Shown piece after piece: positions 1 through 6,182 of a DNA stretch of 11,746 nucleotides. Position numbers and translations under genes: made by a program. Location: positions 1 to 11,746 of the forward strand of contig CAYVCP010000013.1 of assembly GCA_964450565.1 (NCBI GenBank), in the 5' to 3' direction. Below the pieces are notes generated by a model. It worked only from the letters and a program-made list of their open reading frames with translations, was not told the DNA's origin and ran no database searches. Positions within the stretch are counted from its first letter, which is position 1. Each line of letters begins with the position of its first letter. This stretch comes from CAYVCP01 sp964450565. Its GTDB lineage: Bacteria; Patescibacteriota; Minisyncoccia; Minisyncoccales; CG1-02-41-26.

Positions 1-780
1 TTTGGTATTTTAGCTATTTTAAATTTTCAAAAAGAAACTAGTTTAAACAATGATTCAACCCAGCTTTTAAGCGACTTAAGGCTAGTTAGACAGAAGACCT
101 TATCTTCTGTAGAAAATAGTCAATGGGGTATTTATTTTGACACTAACTTTTATATTATTTTTCAGGGATCTGATTACTTAAGTAGGGATATTAACTTTGA
201 CGAAGAGAGAAAACTTTCTAAAGAAGTTGAGTTTTTCAATCTTTCAGAACAAGAAATTGTTTTCAATCGTTTAACAGGTACAACCAATATTGAAACACAA
301 ATCTTTTTAAGGTTAAGGGATGATTTAACAAAAATTAAGACTATTTTTGTTTCAGAATCGGGGCAAATTGATACTTTAAATATGTCTGCTTCTGATTTAG
401 ATAGAGATAAGGATTCTCGGCATGTTCATTTAAATTATAGTCGTTTAATTGATACTGAAACAGAGAAGATAATTCTGACTTTTGATAATGGTTTTATGGA
501 AGAAATAAGTATTTTTGATTACTTAAATGAGGGAGAATTCTTTTGGGAAAAAACTATAGAGATTGAGGGAGAGGATCAAGTCGTAAATATTCGCACCCAT
601 AGATTAAATAATCCTGATACTCAATTTTGTTTTCATTTAGATAGAAGGTTTAATAATAAAGGACTAAACATTGATTTAAGTGGTGATTTGTTCGTAACTC
701 CTAATTTGATAAGGTATGAAGCTAGTGGAGCAACTTTGCTCGGCAATTCTAGCTTTGTTTCTTCTTTAATATGGCAATAA
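1..780 (+). CDS. GspH/FimT-like pseudopilin, 5' end outside the window
   Basis: The frame is open from base 1 to the TAA at 778-780, giving 259 visible residues. An internal ATG at 382 would give only 132 residues, but the open frame in front of it is protein-like, so the gene very probably starts before the window. The visible part begins just inside the N-terminal hydrophobic helix (FGILAILNF). It continues into an amphipathic stretch with LLSDLRLVRQ and a WGIYFD segment, the pattern of GspH/FimT minor pseudopilins, which sit at or near the tip of type IV pili and type II secretion pseudopili. The prepilin cleavage site is not visible. The 3' end overlaps the next pseudopilin gene by 10 bases, so the two are probably translated together. 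Family assignment rests on pattern and context; a generic type IV pilin-like protein is the alternative. Confidence 0.75.
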   Translation, partial: FGILAILNFQKETSLNNDSTQLLSDLRLVRQKTLSSVENSQWGIYFDTNFYIIFQGSDYLSRDINFDEERKLSKEVEFFNLSEQEIVFNRLTGTTNIETQIFLRLRDDLTKIKTIFVSESGQIDTLNMSASDLDRDKDSRHVHLNYSRLIDTETEKIILTFDNGFMEEISIFDYLNEGEFFWEKTIEIEGEDQVVNIRTHRLNNPDTQFCFHLDRRFNNKGLNIDLSGDLFVTPNLIRYEASGATLLGNSSFVSSLIWQ

Positions 781-1238
781 AAAAACAAAAAGGAGCCAGT
801 CTGATTGAACTTATTATTGTAATAGCTTTGATAACTACTGTTTTTGCCTATCTTTTGGTGATTATTAATTTTTCTTTAAAAAAGGCATATCAACAAGAAT
901 CTTTTGACAGAGCAACTTTTTTAGCCCAAGGTTTGATGGATAAAGTCCGTAATTTCAGAGACAATACCGAGTGGTTTTCTGGTGGACTAGGTTCTTTAAT
1001 AGAAAACACTGATTATTATTATGAAAATGGAAGTTTCTTTTTAGGAACAAAAGCAGAAAACGGTTTTATAAAAGCTATAGTTTTTGAAGATATTTATAGA
1101 GATGCAAACGATAACATTGTTGATACAGGGGGAGTTTTAGATGAAAACAGCAAAAAGGTCAGAACAACTGTTTGGTGGGAGGTTAAGGGTGAAACTCATC
1201 AGATAGAGTTTATAAGTTTATTTACTAATTGGAGATGA
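771..1238 (+). CDS. GspI-like type IV minor pseudopilin
   Basis: This is a 155-residue protein with a class III (prepilin) leader. A short basic leader ends in KQKG, cleavage is expected after Gly8, and the mature protein starts ASLIE with the conserved Glu at +5, followed by a hydrophobic helix to about residue 33. The region QESFDRATFLAQGLMDKVRNFRD resembles the GspI/PilV type, in which the helix runs into a small beta domain. A prepilin peptidase would process it, and it would be inserted in the inner membrane and built into a pilus tip. The ATG at 771 lies inside the end of the previous gene, and its TGA stop (1236-1238) overlaps the next ATG. Placing it as I rather than another minor pilin rests mainly on gene order. 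Confidence 0.8.
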   Translation: MAIKKQKGASLIELIIVIALITTVFAYLLVIINFSLKKAYQQESFDRATFLAQGLMDKVRNFRDNTEWFSGGLGSLIENTDYYYENGSFFLGTKAENGFIKAIVFEDIYRDANDNIVDTGGVLDENSKKVRTTVWWEVKGETHQIEFISLFTNWR

Positions 1239-1741
1239 ACAATAAAGGATTTTCTTTAATTGAAATGTTATTATATTTAGGTATTTTTGTTATTCTTTTT
1301 GCTCTTATTATTTCTTTTGTTACATGGGTTTATAAAATTAATATTAGGTCAACAATCAAGAGAGAACTTTCAAGTGATATTAGGAATGTAATGGATATTA
1401 TTGGAAGAGAAATTAGACAAGCAGAGTCTATTTATAGTCCATTGACGAGTTTAAGTCAGCTTTCTTTAAAAACTAATTATTATCTTCCAGTGGATGAACC
1501 CTTTTCTTATATTGACTTCTTTGTTTGCGGAGATCAGATTTGCTTTAAGAAAGAAAATCAAGATCCTGTGTCTTTAATATCAGAGAAAACAACATTGAAA
1601 GAATTAAGTTTTAAAATAACTGATTTCAATGCTGTAACGATTTATCTCTCTTTGGAAAGGAAAGATCCGTTTGGCTTGTTCTCACCTCAACCCCTAAGCC
1701 AAGCTACTTCTACTTTTTCTTTAAGATCTTATGTTAAATAA
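1235..1741 (+). CDS. GspJ-like type IV minor pseudopilin
   Basis: The start is placed at the ATG at 1235, which forms a 4-base ATGA overlap with the preceding stop. A TTG at 1229 would add two residues but has no better ribosome binding site. The resulting 168-residue protein has the leader MNNKG, a mature start FSLIE with Glu at +5, and a hydrophobic helix of about 24 residues. A segment SSDIRNVMDIIGREIRQAESI follows, typical of the GspJ/PilW class, in which this helix extends into a beta-rich head. Two cysteines in VCGDQICF are close enough to form a small disulfide loop. It should be an inner-membrane pseudopilin assembled with its neighbours. It overlaps the next gene by 11 bases. Confidence 0.8.
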   Translation: MNNKGFSLIEMLLYLGIFVILFALIISFVTWVYKINIRSTIKRELSSDIRNVMDIIGREIRQAESIYSPLTSLSQLSLKTNYYLPVDEPFSYIDFFVCGDQICFKKENQDPVSLISEKTTLKELSFKITDFNAVTIYLSLERKDPFGLFSPQPLSQATSTFSLRSYVK

Positions 1742-2963
1742 ACAATATAACAATAAAGGTTTTATCGCTATCTTGGTTTCTTTTTTAATTTTATTAATCA
1801 TGCTTTCTATTGGAGTAGCTTCATCTAAATTGATTATTAATCAAACAAAGGCATTTAATAGTTTTTTTAACTCTCAACAATCTTATTTCATGGCAGAATC
1901 TGGTATTGAGGACGCTCTTCTAAGAATAAGAAGGTCTATGTCTTTTTCTTTTTCTTATAATTTAGTATTAGAAAACGTTTCTACCTCTATTAATATTTCT
2001 GAAATTATAGGAGGAGCTAGCACTATTAAAAGCATAGGGAACAGTCAGGATAATTTTAGACAGCTTGAAGTTGTGAATAGTTTGGGAGGAGACGAAGTTC
2101 AATTCTTTTTTGGTGCCCAAGTAGGAGACGGAGGATTGGTAATGGCAAACAATAGTAAGATTGTTGGCAATGTTTTTTCTAATGGAGATGCTGTTGGTAC
2201 AGGATTAATTTCAGGGAGTATTCAGGTAGCTAAAAGTGGAAATAGATTAGAAAATATAACAGTTGGGGGCGATGCAAGAGTTCATACATGCCAAGGCGCA
2301 AATATAACAGGAGCTCTTTATGCTACTGTTCCAGGAGATTGTTCGTCTGATGGTGGATCATTTTCTCTACCGAGTGAAATTAGTCCTCAACCATTCCCTA
2401 TTTCAGATGAGCAAATTTTAGGATGGAAAGAAGATTTAACAGAAGGAGATATTTATGTAGGAGATTATACTGTCTCTGGTTTTGATAGTTTTGGTCCTTT
2501 AAAAATTGAGGGAAATTTGGTTTTAGAAAATTCAGCTCACCTTGAATTGCAAGGGAATGTTTGGATTACAGGGGATATTATAATGAATAATTCTACTACT
2601 GTTTCTCTCAGCGATGATTATGGTTCTTGCAGTGGTATTTTAATGGCTGATGGTATAATAAATATTAAGAATAATACTATCTTGAGAGGCAATTCTTTTT
2701 CCTCAAGTTATCTATTGGTTTTAACAACGAGCTCAGCAAATCCTGCTATATATATTAAAAATAATGCTGAAGCGGGAGTATTTTTTGCGAGCAATGGGTT
2801 TATCGAAGTAAGCAATAATGTTGCTTTAAAAGAAATTACAGCCTATGGATTAACTTTAAGTAATAATGTTTTGATTGAATATGATATTGGATTGGCAAAC
2901 TTGTTTTTTACTGGAGGCCCTTCAAGTGGATGGAAAATTGAGTCTTGGCGAGAGTCTTTTTGA
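1731..2963 (+). CDS. PilX-like large minor pilin with beta-helical C-terminal half
   Basis: This 410-residue protein begins with the leader MLNKQYNNKG. The mature N-terminus FIAILVSF is hydrophobic to about residue 30 and lacks the usual Glu at +5. The motif YFMAESGIEDALLRIRR (52-68) is the signature of the PilX N-terminal region. From about residue 135 the sequence changes to short, Gly/Asn-rich repeats with recurring NN pairs (140, 286, 314, 344, 362, 378) and alternating hydrophobic residues, the look of a parallel beta-helix or bactofilin-like fold. Cysteines are at 187, 204 and 300. The C-terminus GGPSSGWKIESWRE is distinctive. It occupies the position GspK has in type II secretion operons, and GspK also lacks Glu+5, so a role in capping the pseudopilus tip is a reasonable inference. 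The beta-helix call is by eye. Confidence 0.75.
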   Translation: MLNKQYNNKGFIAILVSFLILLIMLSIGVASSKLIINQTKAFNSFFNSQQSYFMAESGIEDALLRIRRSMSFSFSYNLVLENVSTSINISEIIGGASTIKSIGNSQDNFRQLEVVNSLGGDEVQFFFGAQVGDGGLVMANNSKIVGNVFSNGDAVGTGLISGSIQVAKSGNRLENITVGGDARVHTCQGANITGALYATVPGDCSSDGGSFSLPSEISPQPFPISDEQILGWKEDLTEGDIYVGDYTVSGFDSFGPLKIEGNLVLENSAHLELQGNVWITGDIIMNNSTTVSLSDDYGSCSGILMADGIINIKNNTILRGNSFSSSYLLVLTTSSANPAIYIKNNAEAGVFFASNGFIEVSNNVALKEITAYGLTLSNNVLIEYDIGLANLFFTGGPSSGWKIESWRESF

Positions 2964-2973
2964 ATGTTAAAAT
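2945..2973 (+). promoter_or_regulatory. Candidate internal promoter for pilM
   Basis: TTGGCG (2945-2950) and TAAAAT (2968-2973) are separated by 17 bases, inside and just after the end of the PilX-like gene. The -10 box ends 5 bases before the pilM ATG, so transcription from it would give an essentially leaderless mRNA. The -10 box lies in an 18-base sequence repeated exactly in front of htrA. The -35 box matches consensus at only four positions, so this is a candidate rather than a firm call. Confidence 0.4.
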
Positions 2974-2978
2974 AAATT

Positions 2979-4043
2979 ATGGTTTTTTGTAAAAATAATT
3001 TAGAATTTTTTGGGCTAGACATATCTGACCTATCCTTGAAGATAGTGGGAGTAAGAAAAAAGAAGAATATTACTTCTTTAGTTTTTCTCGGAGCATGGAG
3101 TATTCCTTCTGGTATTATTACCAAAGGAGAAATAAACAATGAAAATAAATTAGTTGAGGTTATCAAGCAAGGACTAGGTAAGGTATCAGGAGAAAAAATC
3201 AATACAAAGTATGTAGGTGTTTCTTTGCCAGAAGAAAAATCTTTTTTAGATGTTTTTCAGATTCCTATTTTGCCAGAAGAGGAAATAGAAAATGTTATTA
3301 GGCAGGAAGCAGAAAATAATATCCCCTTTCCTTTAAACGAAGTTTACTTTGATTTTGAGAGGTTGGGTCAGCAAGATAAAAAACTTGAATATCAAGAGGT
3401 TTTTTCTGTTGCTTGTTCTAAAAAGATAGTTGATTCTTACGAAAGAGTATTAAAAAGGGTTGGATTAAAACCCTTATTCATGGAGGTAGAATCTTTGGCT
3501 GTTGCTAGATCAATAATGAAGTATGGCGTGTTGTCGGATCCGGTTTTGATTATAGATTTTGGAGAAAATAGGACAAGTTTCATTATTTTTGCTGGAAGAC
3601 ATGTTAGGTTTACTTCTACTATTTCTGTTTCAGCGAGACAATTAACGAGGAGTATTGCGAATGATCTAAAAATTGATTTTAGAAAAGCTGAAACAATGAA
3701 GAGAGAACAGGGATTGTATGGTGATAAAAAAGTTTTTGAATCTATGACACCTCTTCTTGCTAATTTGGCTCAACAGATTAAAAGTCATTTAAATTATTAC
3801 CATTCGCATAGGCCCAAGGAAACTCCGCCTTACTTAAAGAAAAAGATAGACAAGATTTTACTTTGTGGAGGAGGTTCAAATTTAAAAGGTTTGGGTGAAT
3901 TTTTGACATCAGAATTAAAAATAGATGTTTCCTGTGGTGATGCTTTTGTTAATATTCAAAATCAGAAAATTAGTATATCAAAAGGTCAATCCCTTGGTTT
4001 TTCAACAGCCATAGGTCTTGCTTTAAGGAAAAATGGCAATTAA
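2979..4043 (+). CDS. pilM: Type IV pilus inner-membrane platform protein PilM
   Basis: This 354-residue cytoplasmic actin-like protein has the expected nucleotide-fold landmarks. FGLDIS near residue 11 is the first phosphate loop, IIDFGENRTS (191-200) the second, and LCGGGSNLKGL (295-305) the adenosine-side motif; AIGLALR closes the protein. The stretch VIRQEAENNIPFPLNEVYFDFE (107-128) is characteristic of PilM. The family binds the N-terminal tail of PilN and links the cytoplasmic motor to the PilN/PilO membrane complex. No Shine-Dalgarno sequence precedes the ATG; instead there is the A/T-rich element shared with htrA. It lies 15 bases after the PilX-like gene, the only real gap in the cluster, and overlaps pilN by 11 bases. 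All 15 of its arginine codons are AGA or AGG. Confidence 0.93.
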   Translation: MVFCKNNLEFFGLDISDLSLKIVGVRKKKNITSLVFLGAWSIPSGIITKGEINNENKLVEVIKQGLGKVSGEKINTKYVGVSLPEEKSFLDVFQIPILPEEEIENVIRQEAENNIPFPLNEVYFDFERLGQQDKKLEYQEVFSVACSKKIVDSYERVLKRVGLKPLFMEVESLAVARSIMKYGVLSDPVLIIDFGENRTSFIIFAGRHVRFTSTISVSARQLTRSIANDLKIDFRKAETMKREQGLYGDKKVFESMTPLLANLAQQIKSHLNYYHSHRPKETPPYLKKKIDKILLCGGGSNLKGLGEFLTSELKIDVSCGDAFVNIQNQKISISKGQSLGFSTAIGLALRKNGN

Positions 4044-4614
4044 TTTAATTTCAGAAAATCAAAAAAAGGAATTAGAAAAAGAAAGAACACAAAGCCAAGT
4101 TTTAACACTGTTTGTTTTTCTTGCTTTTTGTTCAGTTATTTTTGTTTTTATTCTTTTGTCATTACATTATTATGTTTCAGCAAAGAATGTTGCTTTGAGT
4201 GATCTTGTCTTAGAAAAGAATCAAGAGTTACAAAGCGTAAGACTGAAAGAATCAGAAGAGATTATAAAAGAAGCCAATCAAGACCTTTCACAAGTTGCTA
4301 TTATCTCTAGGGAACAAATTTTAATTAGTAATTTTTTAAAAAAGATATCTGACTTAACACCTCTTTCTGTTTATCTTACTGATATAGATTGCACGAAGAA
4401 ACAAAGGCAAATAGAAGATTCCAAGGGAGAAAAACAAATAGAATTATTCTTAGAAATTAAAATTACAGGCATAGCGCAAACAAGAGAGTCCCTTTATAAT
4501 TTTAGAAGTATTCTTTTAAAAGAGCACAGCTTTTCTGCCATTTATTTTTCTCCTCCTTCTTGGGCAAAAGCAGAGAATGCTGAATTTTCTTTATCATTAG
4601 ACTTTTTATTATGA
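4033..4614 (+). CDS. pilN: Type IV pilus inner-membrane platform protein PilN
   Basis: This 193-residue protein has a short cytoplasmic N-terminus carrying INLI (3-6), the motif by which PilN is known to dock onto PilM. One transmembrane segment follows at about 23-49, then a coiled-coil-prone stretch (VLEKNQELQSVRLKESEEIIKE) and a small alpha/beta domain outside the membrane, the standard PilN layout. It should pair with PilO to form the platform that couples the pilus machine to the membrane. AAGGA at 4025-4029 is a plausible ribosome binding site close to the ATG and lies within the pilM coding end. Its TGA stop overlaps the pilO ATG in an ATGA junction, which points to translational coupling. 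Confidence 0.9.
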   Translation: MAINLISENQKKELEKERTQSQVLTLFVFLAFCSVIFVFILLSLHYYVSAKNVALSDLVLEKNQELQSVRLKESEEIIKEANQDLSQVAIISREQILISNFLKKISDLTPLSVYLTDIDCTKKQRQIEDSKGEKQIELFLEIKITGIAQTRESLYNFRSILLKEHSFSAIYFSPPSWAKAENAEFSLSLDFLL

Positions 4615-5183
4615 TGTCATCAAGAAAAAAATTATTATTTACTATTTTTCTTTTTTCATCAGGTTTATCTTTGCTGGCTTTTTTTGCTATTAAACCTCTT
4701 GTTGTTAATATTAGAAAGAATGCTGAAAGTTTAACTTGGCAAAGATCTATTCTAAAGCTTTTAGATGATCAGATTGCTAATGTGGCAAGTTTTAAACAAA
4801 ACTATCAAATTTTTCAACCTATTTTAGAAAAACTTAATCAAGGTTTTATTAGCCAAGAAGCTCCAATCAGATTTATTCAATTTTTAGAGAAAGAGGCCCA
4901 AAAGAACAATATTATAGTAAATGTTTTACCACTGTCTTCTTTAAAGAAAGAAAGTGATTTCTTGAGTTTAGATTTTGAGATTTTAACAGCAGGCTCTTTT
5001 TTGGGTTGTGCTAGATTTCTTGCTGCGCTTGAATTAAGTCCTTGGTTTTTTGAGATATCTGATTTCAGAATAGAAAGGATTGGTAGAAAAAGTAGATGGC
5101 AAAACCAGTTTGAAGAATTAAAAGAAGGCGATGTAATTTCTAGTATTTCTTTAAAAGCGTTTACAAAAAAGAACAATGAATAA
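4611..5183 (+). CDS. pilO: Type IV pilus inner-membrane platform protein PilO
   Basis: This 190-residue protein has a transmembrane helix at about 8-31, then a helical linker (NIRKNAESLTWQRSILKLLDDQIANV) and a ferredoxin-like outer domain. The segments APIRFIQFLEKEAQKNNIIVNVLPL and AGSFLGCARFLAALELSPWFFEISDFRIER are typical of PilO. It forms a dimer or heterodimer with PilN in the alignment subcomplex. Two ATGs lie in a row (4611 and 4614); the first is taken because it overlaps the pilN stop as ATGA. Its end overlaps the next small gene by 8 bases. The family is clear from fold pattern and from position after pilM and pilN. Confidence 0.88.
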   Translation: MMSSRKKLLFTIFLFSSGLSLLAFFAIKPLVVNIRKNAESLTWQRSILKLLDDQIANVASFKQNYQIFQPILEKLNQGFISQEAPIRFIQFLEKEAQKNNIIVNVLPLSSLKKESDFLSLDFEILTAGSFLGCARFLAALELSPWFFEISDFRIERIGRKSRWQNQFEELKEGDVISSISLKAFTKKNNE

Positions 5184-5460
5184 AAAGTTAAAAACAATTA
5201 TAGAAAAGATTAGATTGAATATGATTTTTGTGTTATTGATCTTTTTATTGATAGACTTAATGATAGGAGGTATTTTGTTTTGGTACTATGGTTTTTACGG
5301 TATCAACAAAGATTTACAAGTCACACCTCCCTTAGTTCTAAATCAATCTTCATTGGATGAGTTCAGCTCACGATACAGCATAAGAGAGATAGAATACAAT
5401 AAAGCCTTATATAAGAAGTATAATAATTGTTTTTTGAATGTCTTTTATGTTTCAGAATAA
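5176..5460 (+). CDS. Small single-pass membrane protein of the pilMNO cluster, function unknown
   Basis: This 94-residue protein has a basic N-terminus (MNKKLKTIIEKIRLN), one strong transmembrane segment at about 16-42, and a charged tail outside the membrane or in the cytoplasm, depending on topology. The positive N-terminus favours N-in. It overlaps pilO by 8 bases and is the last gene before a terminator, so it is almost certainly co-transcribed with the pilus platform. Its place corresponds to pilP in diderm pilus operons, but it has no lipobox and no PilP-like features that I can see. I do not recognise a family. A role in stabilising or regulating the PilN/PilO complex is inference from position only. 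Confidence 0.7.
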   Translation: MNKKLKTIIEKIRLNMIFVLLIFLLIDLMIGGILFWYYGFYGINKDLQVTPPLVLNQSSLDEFSSRYSIREIEYNKALYKKYNNCFLNVFYVSE

Positions 5461-5490
5461 GACTTTTTATTGACCAAAGAGTCTTTTTTT
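5459..5490 (+). terminator. Rho-independent terminator of the pilus operon
   Basis: AAGACT (5459-5464) pairs with AGTCTT (5480-5485) and runs into an uninterrupted T tract to 5490. The hairpin starts at the stop codon of the small membrane protein. Its long loop contains the -35 box of the downstream tRNA promoter. Confidence 0.7.
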
Positions 5491-5498
5491 ATTATAGT
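5470..5498 (+). promoter_or_regulatory. Promoter of the tRNA-Arg/tRNA-His unit
   Basis: TTGACC (5470-5475) and TATAGT (5493-5498) are 17 bases apart, close to the consensus of the main sigma factor. Transcription would begin near 5505, about three bases before the tRNA-Arg 5' end. The promoter overlaps the upstream terminator. Confidence 0.7.
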
Positions 5499-5507
5499 AT
5501 GAACATT

Positions 5508-5581
5508 GTCCCCGTAGCTCAATCGGATAGAGCGATTGCCTTCTAAGCAGTAGGTTGCAGGTTCGAGTCCTGCCGGGGACA
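5508..5581 (+). tRNA. tRNA-Arg(TCT)
   Basis: A complete cloverleaf: acceptor GTCCCCG/CGGGGAC, D arm GCTC/GAGC, anticodon arm ATTGC/GCAGT with loop CTTCTAA (anticodon TCT at 5542-5544), and T arm GCAGG/CCTGC with loop TTCGAGT. The discriminator is A and CCA is not encoded. It reads AGA, by far the preferred arginine codon of the chromosomal genes here. Confidence 0.95.
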
Positions 5582-5591
5582 CACGTATTAT

Positions 5592-5667
5592 GGTGGTCGT
5601 AGTGTAACGGTTAACACTGCTCCCTGTGGAGGAGCCAAAGGGGGTTCAAATCCCCTCGACCACCCCA
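5592..5667 (+). tRNA. tRNA-His(GTG)
   Basis: The extra G at -1 (5592) faces C73, the identity mark of tRNA-His. Acceptor GTGGTCG/CGACCAC, anticodon arm GCTCC/GGAGC with loop CTGTGGA (anticodon GTG at 5626-5628), T loop TTCAAAT. The sequence CCA follows the discriminator at 5665-5667, so this tRNA may carry an encoded CCA, unlike the other complete tRNAs here; chance cannot be excluded. Confidence 0.93.
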
Positions 5668-5689
5668 AACGGTATTCTAATATAACCGA

Positions 5690-6025
5690 GTTCGGTTGAT
5701 TAGATATTATTGCAAGAATCTCGGCAAATTGCCGAGATTTTTGTGTTTTAAGGGTAACTTTGGATTTTGATTTGCCAGTTACGAATGGGGTAAATTCTAC
5801 AGCCAATTCGGTTATGATCCTTAGATTGGTAATCTCTTTGTATTTCTTGGTAAAAACCATATCTTCGGCTTACATCAGTCCTCTTGTAATCGGTGTTGGT
5901 ATTACGGTTTGGATTTTTTTGTTGGCCACCTCAAGCTTCTTCCAGTAAGGGTCAAGGTATAGCACCGTTAAAATTTTTCAGAAGTGTGTAAAAAGACCAT
6001 TTCTTAGTTTTGGAACATTATTCTC
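5690..6025 (-). pseudogene. Possible decayed minus-strand reading frame
   Basis: One minus-strand frame reads protein-like sequence interrupted by in-frame stops at 5978-5980 (TGA) and 5870-5872 (TAA). Between them are 35 codons (KILTVLYLDPYW, then KKLEVANKKIQTVIP and TPITRGLM). After the second stop it continues AEDMVFTKKYKEITN and then ELAVEFTPFVTGKSK, before running into the terminator and antisense tRNA-His. The composition looks coding, but I do not recognise a family, and no start or end can be defined. It could be a relic of an inserted element or simple chance in non-coding DNA. Confidence 0.2.
5717..5742 (+). terminator. Rho-independent terminator after tRNA-His
   Basis: A nine-base-pair stem AATCTCGGC/GCCGAGATT with the five-base loop AAATT is followed by a run of T. 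It ends the Arg-His tRNA transcript. It is a strong hairpin with no mismatch. Confidence 0.85.
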
Positions 6026-6056
6026 CTATTGCTGAGATACGGAAAATATAATCAAC
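5743..6056. other. Intergenic stretch without a convincing intact gene
   Basis: This lies between the tRNA-His terminator and the regulatory region of the ATPase. A 62-codon plus-strand frame (5760-5948) is hydrophobic but has no ribosome binding site or recognisable domain, and it lies opposite the possible decayed minus-strand frame. I see no tRNA, CRISPR or long repeat. It is probably part of the same acquired segment as the ATPase gene. Confidence 0.5.
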
Positions 6057-6077
6057 AGCTATTTAGTAAATGGCTAT

Positions 6078-6107
6078 AAAAAGCCCCTGTTTCAGGGGAG
6101 AAACAGG
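6078..6107 (-). terminator. Orphan minus-strand terminator upstream of the ATPase
   Basis: Read on the minus strand, CCCCTG-AAA-CAGGGG (6098-6084) is followed by C and five T (6082-6078). An alternative eight-base-pair stem CCTGTTTC/GAAACAGG (6107-6086) uses partly the same bases. On the plus strand no T tract follows, so the terminator orientation is minus. No intact minus-strand gene lies immediately upstream of it. A further imperfect hairpin (6057-6075) stands beside it. Confidence 0.6.
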
Positions 6108-6110
6108 TAC

Positions 6111-6139
6111 TTGACTTTACTATATCACTAGAGTAATAT
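6111..6139 (+). promoter_or_regulatory. Promoter of the AAA ATPase gene
   Basis: TTGACT (6111-6116) and TAATAT (6134-6139) are 17 bases apart. Transcription would start near 6146, leaving a leader of about 37 bases. AAAAGG at 6165-6170 is a possible but distant ribosome binding site for the ATG at 6183. The spacer and -10 box are covered by repeat motifs listed separately. Confidence 0.65.
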
Positions 6140-6163
6140 AGTAAGCAATGTTACTATATCACT
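6117..6163. repeat. Three copies of a 13-bp motif over the ATPase promoter (candidate operator)
   Basis: TTACTATATCACT occurs exactly at 6117-6129 and 6151-6163. Between them, 6132-6144 is the inverted copy (AGTAATATAGTAA) with one mismatch. The first copy fills most of the spacer, the inverted copy covers the -10 box, and the third lies just after the expected start of transcription. This geometry suggests a repressor site, possibly for autoregulation by the HTH-containing ATPase; that last step is inference. Confidence 0.6.
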
Positions 6164-6182
6164 TAAAAGGTATATAAAATAT

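Noticed and set aside
382..780. The ATG at 382 as the true start of the first pseudopilin gene.
   Set aside because: The same frame is open and protein-like back to base 1 and includes part of the N-terminal pilin helix, so the gene starts before the window.
2843..3202. A 119-codon minus-strand frame across the PilX-like/pilM junction, and similar frames at 4877-5197, 7307-7576, 8319-8759 and 11123-11368.
   Set aside because: All are shadows of well-supported genes on the opposite strand and show no family features.
5657..5666. CGACCACCCC in tRNA-His recurring at 11701-11710, as a possible attachment-site pair.
   Set aside because: The match is only ten bases, the second copy lies in tRNA-Phe, and two essential operons would sit between them. 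Chance is more likely.
5588..5860. A 90-codon minus-strand frame as an intact gene.
   Set aside because: Its last third is antisense to tRNA-His and to the terminator hairpin, giving the well-known spurious SRGFEPP-type translation. Only the upper part is kept, as a low-confidence relic.
5760..5948. A 62-codon hydrophobic plus-strand frame.
   Set aside because: No ribosome binding site, no recognisable domain, and the hydrophobicity can arise from the strand opposite a lysine-rich frame.
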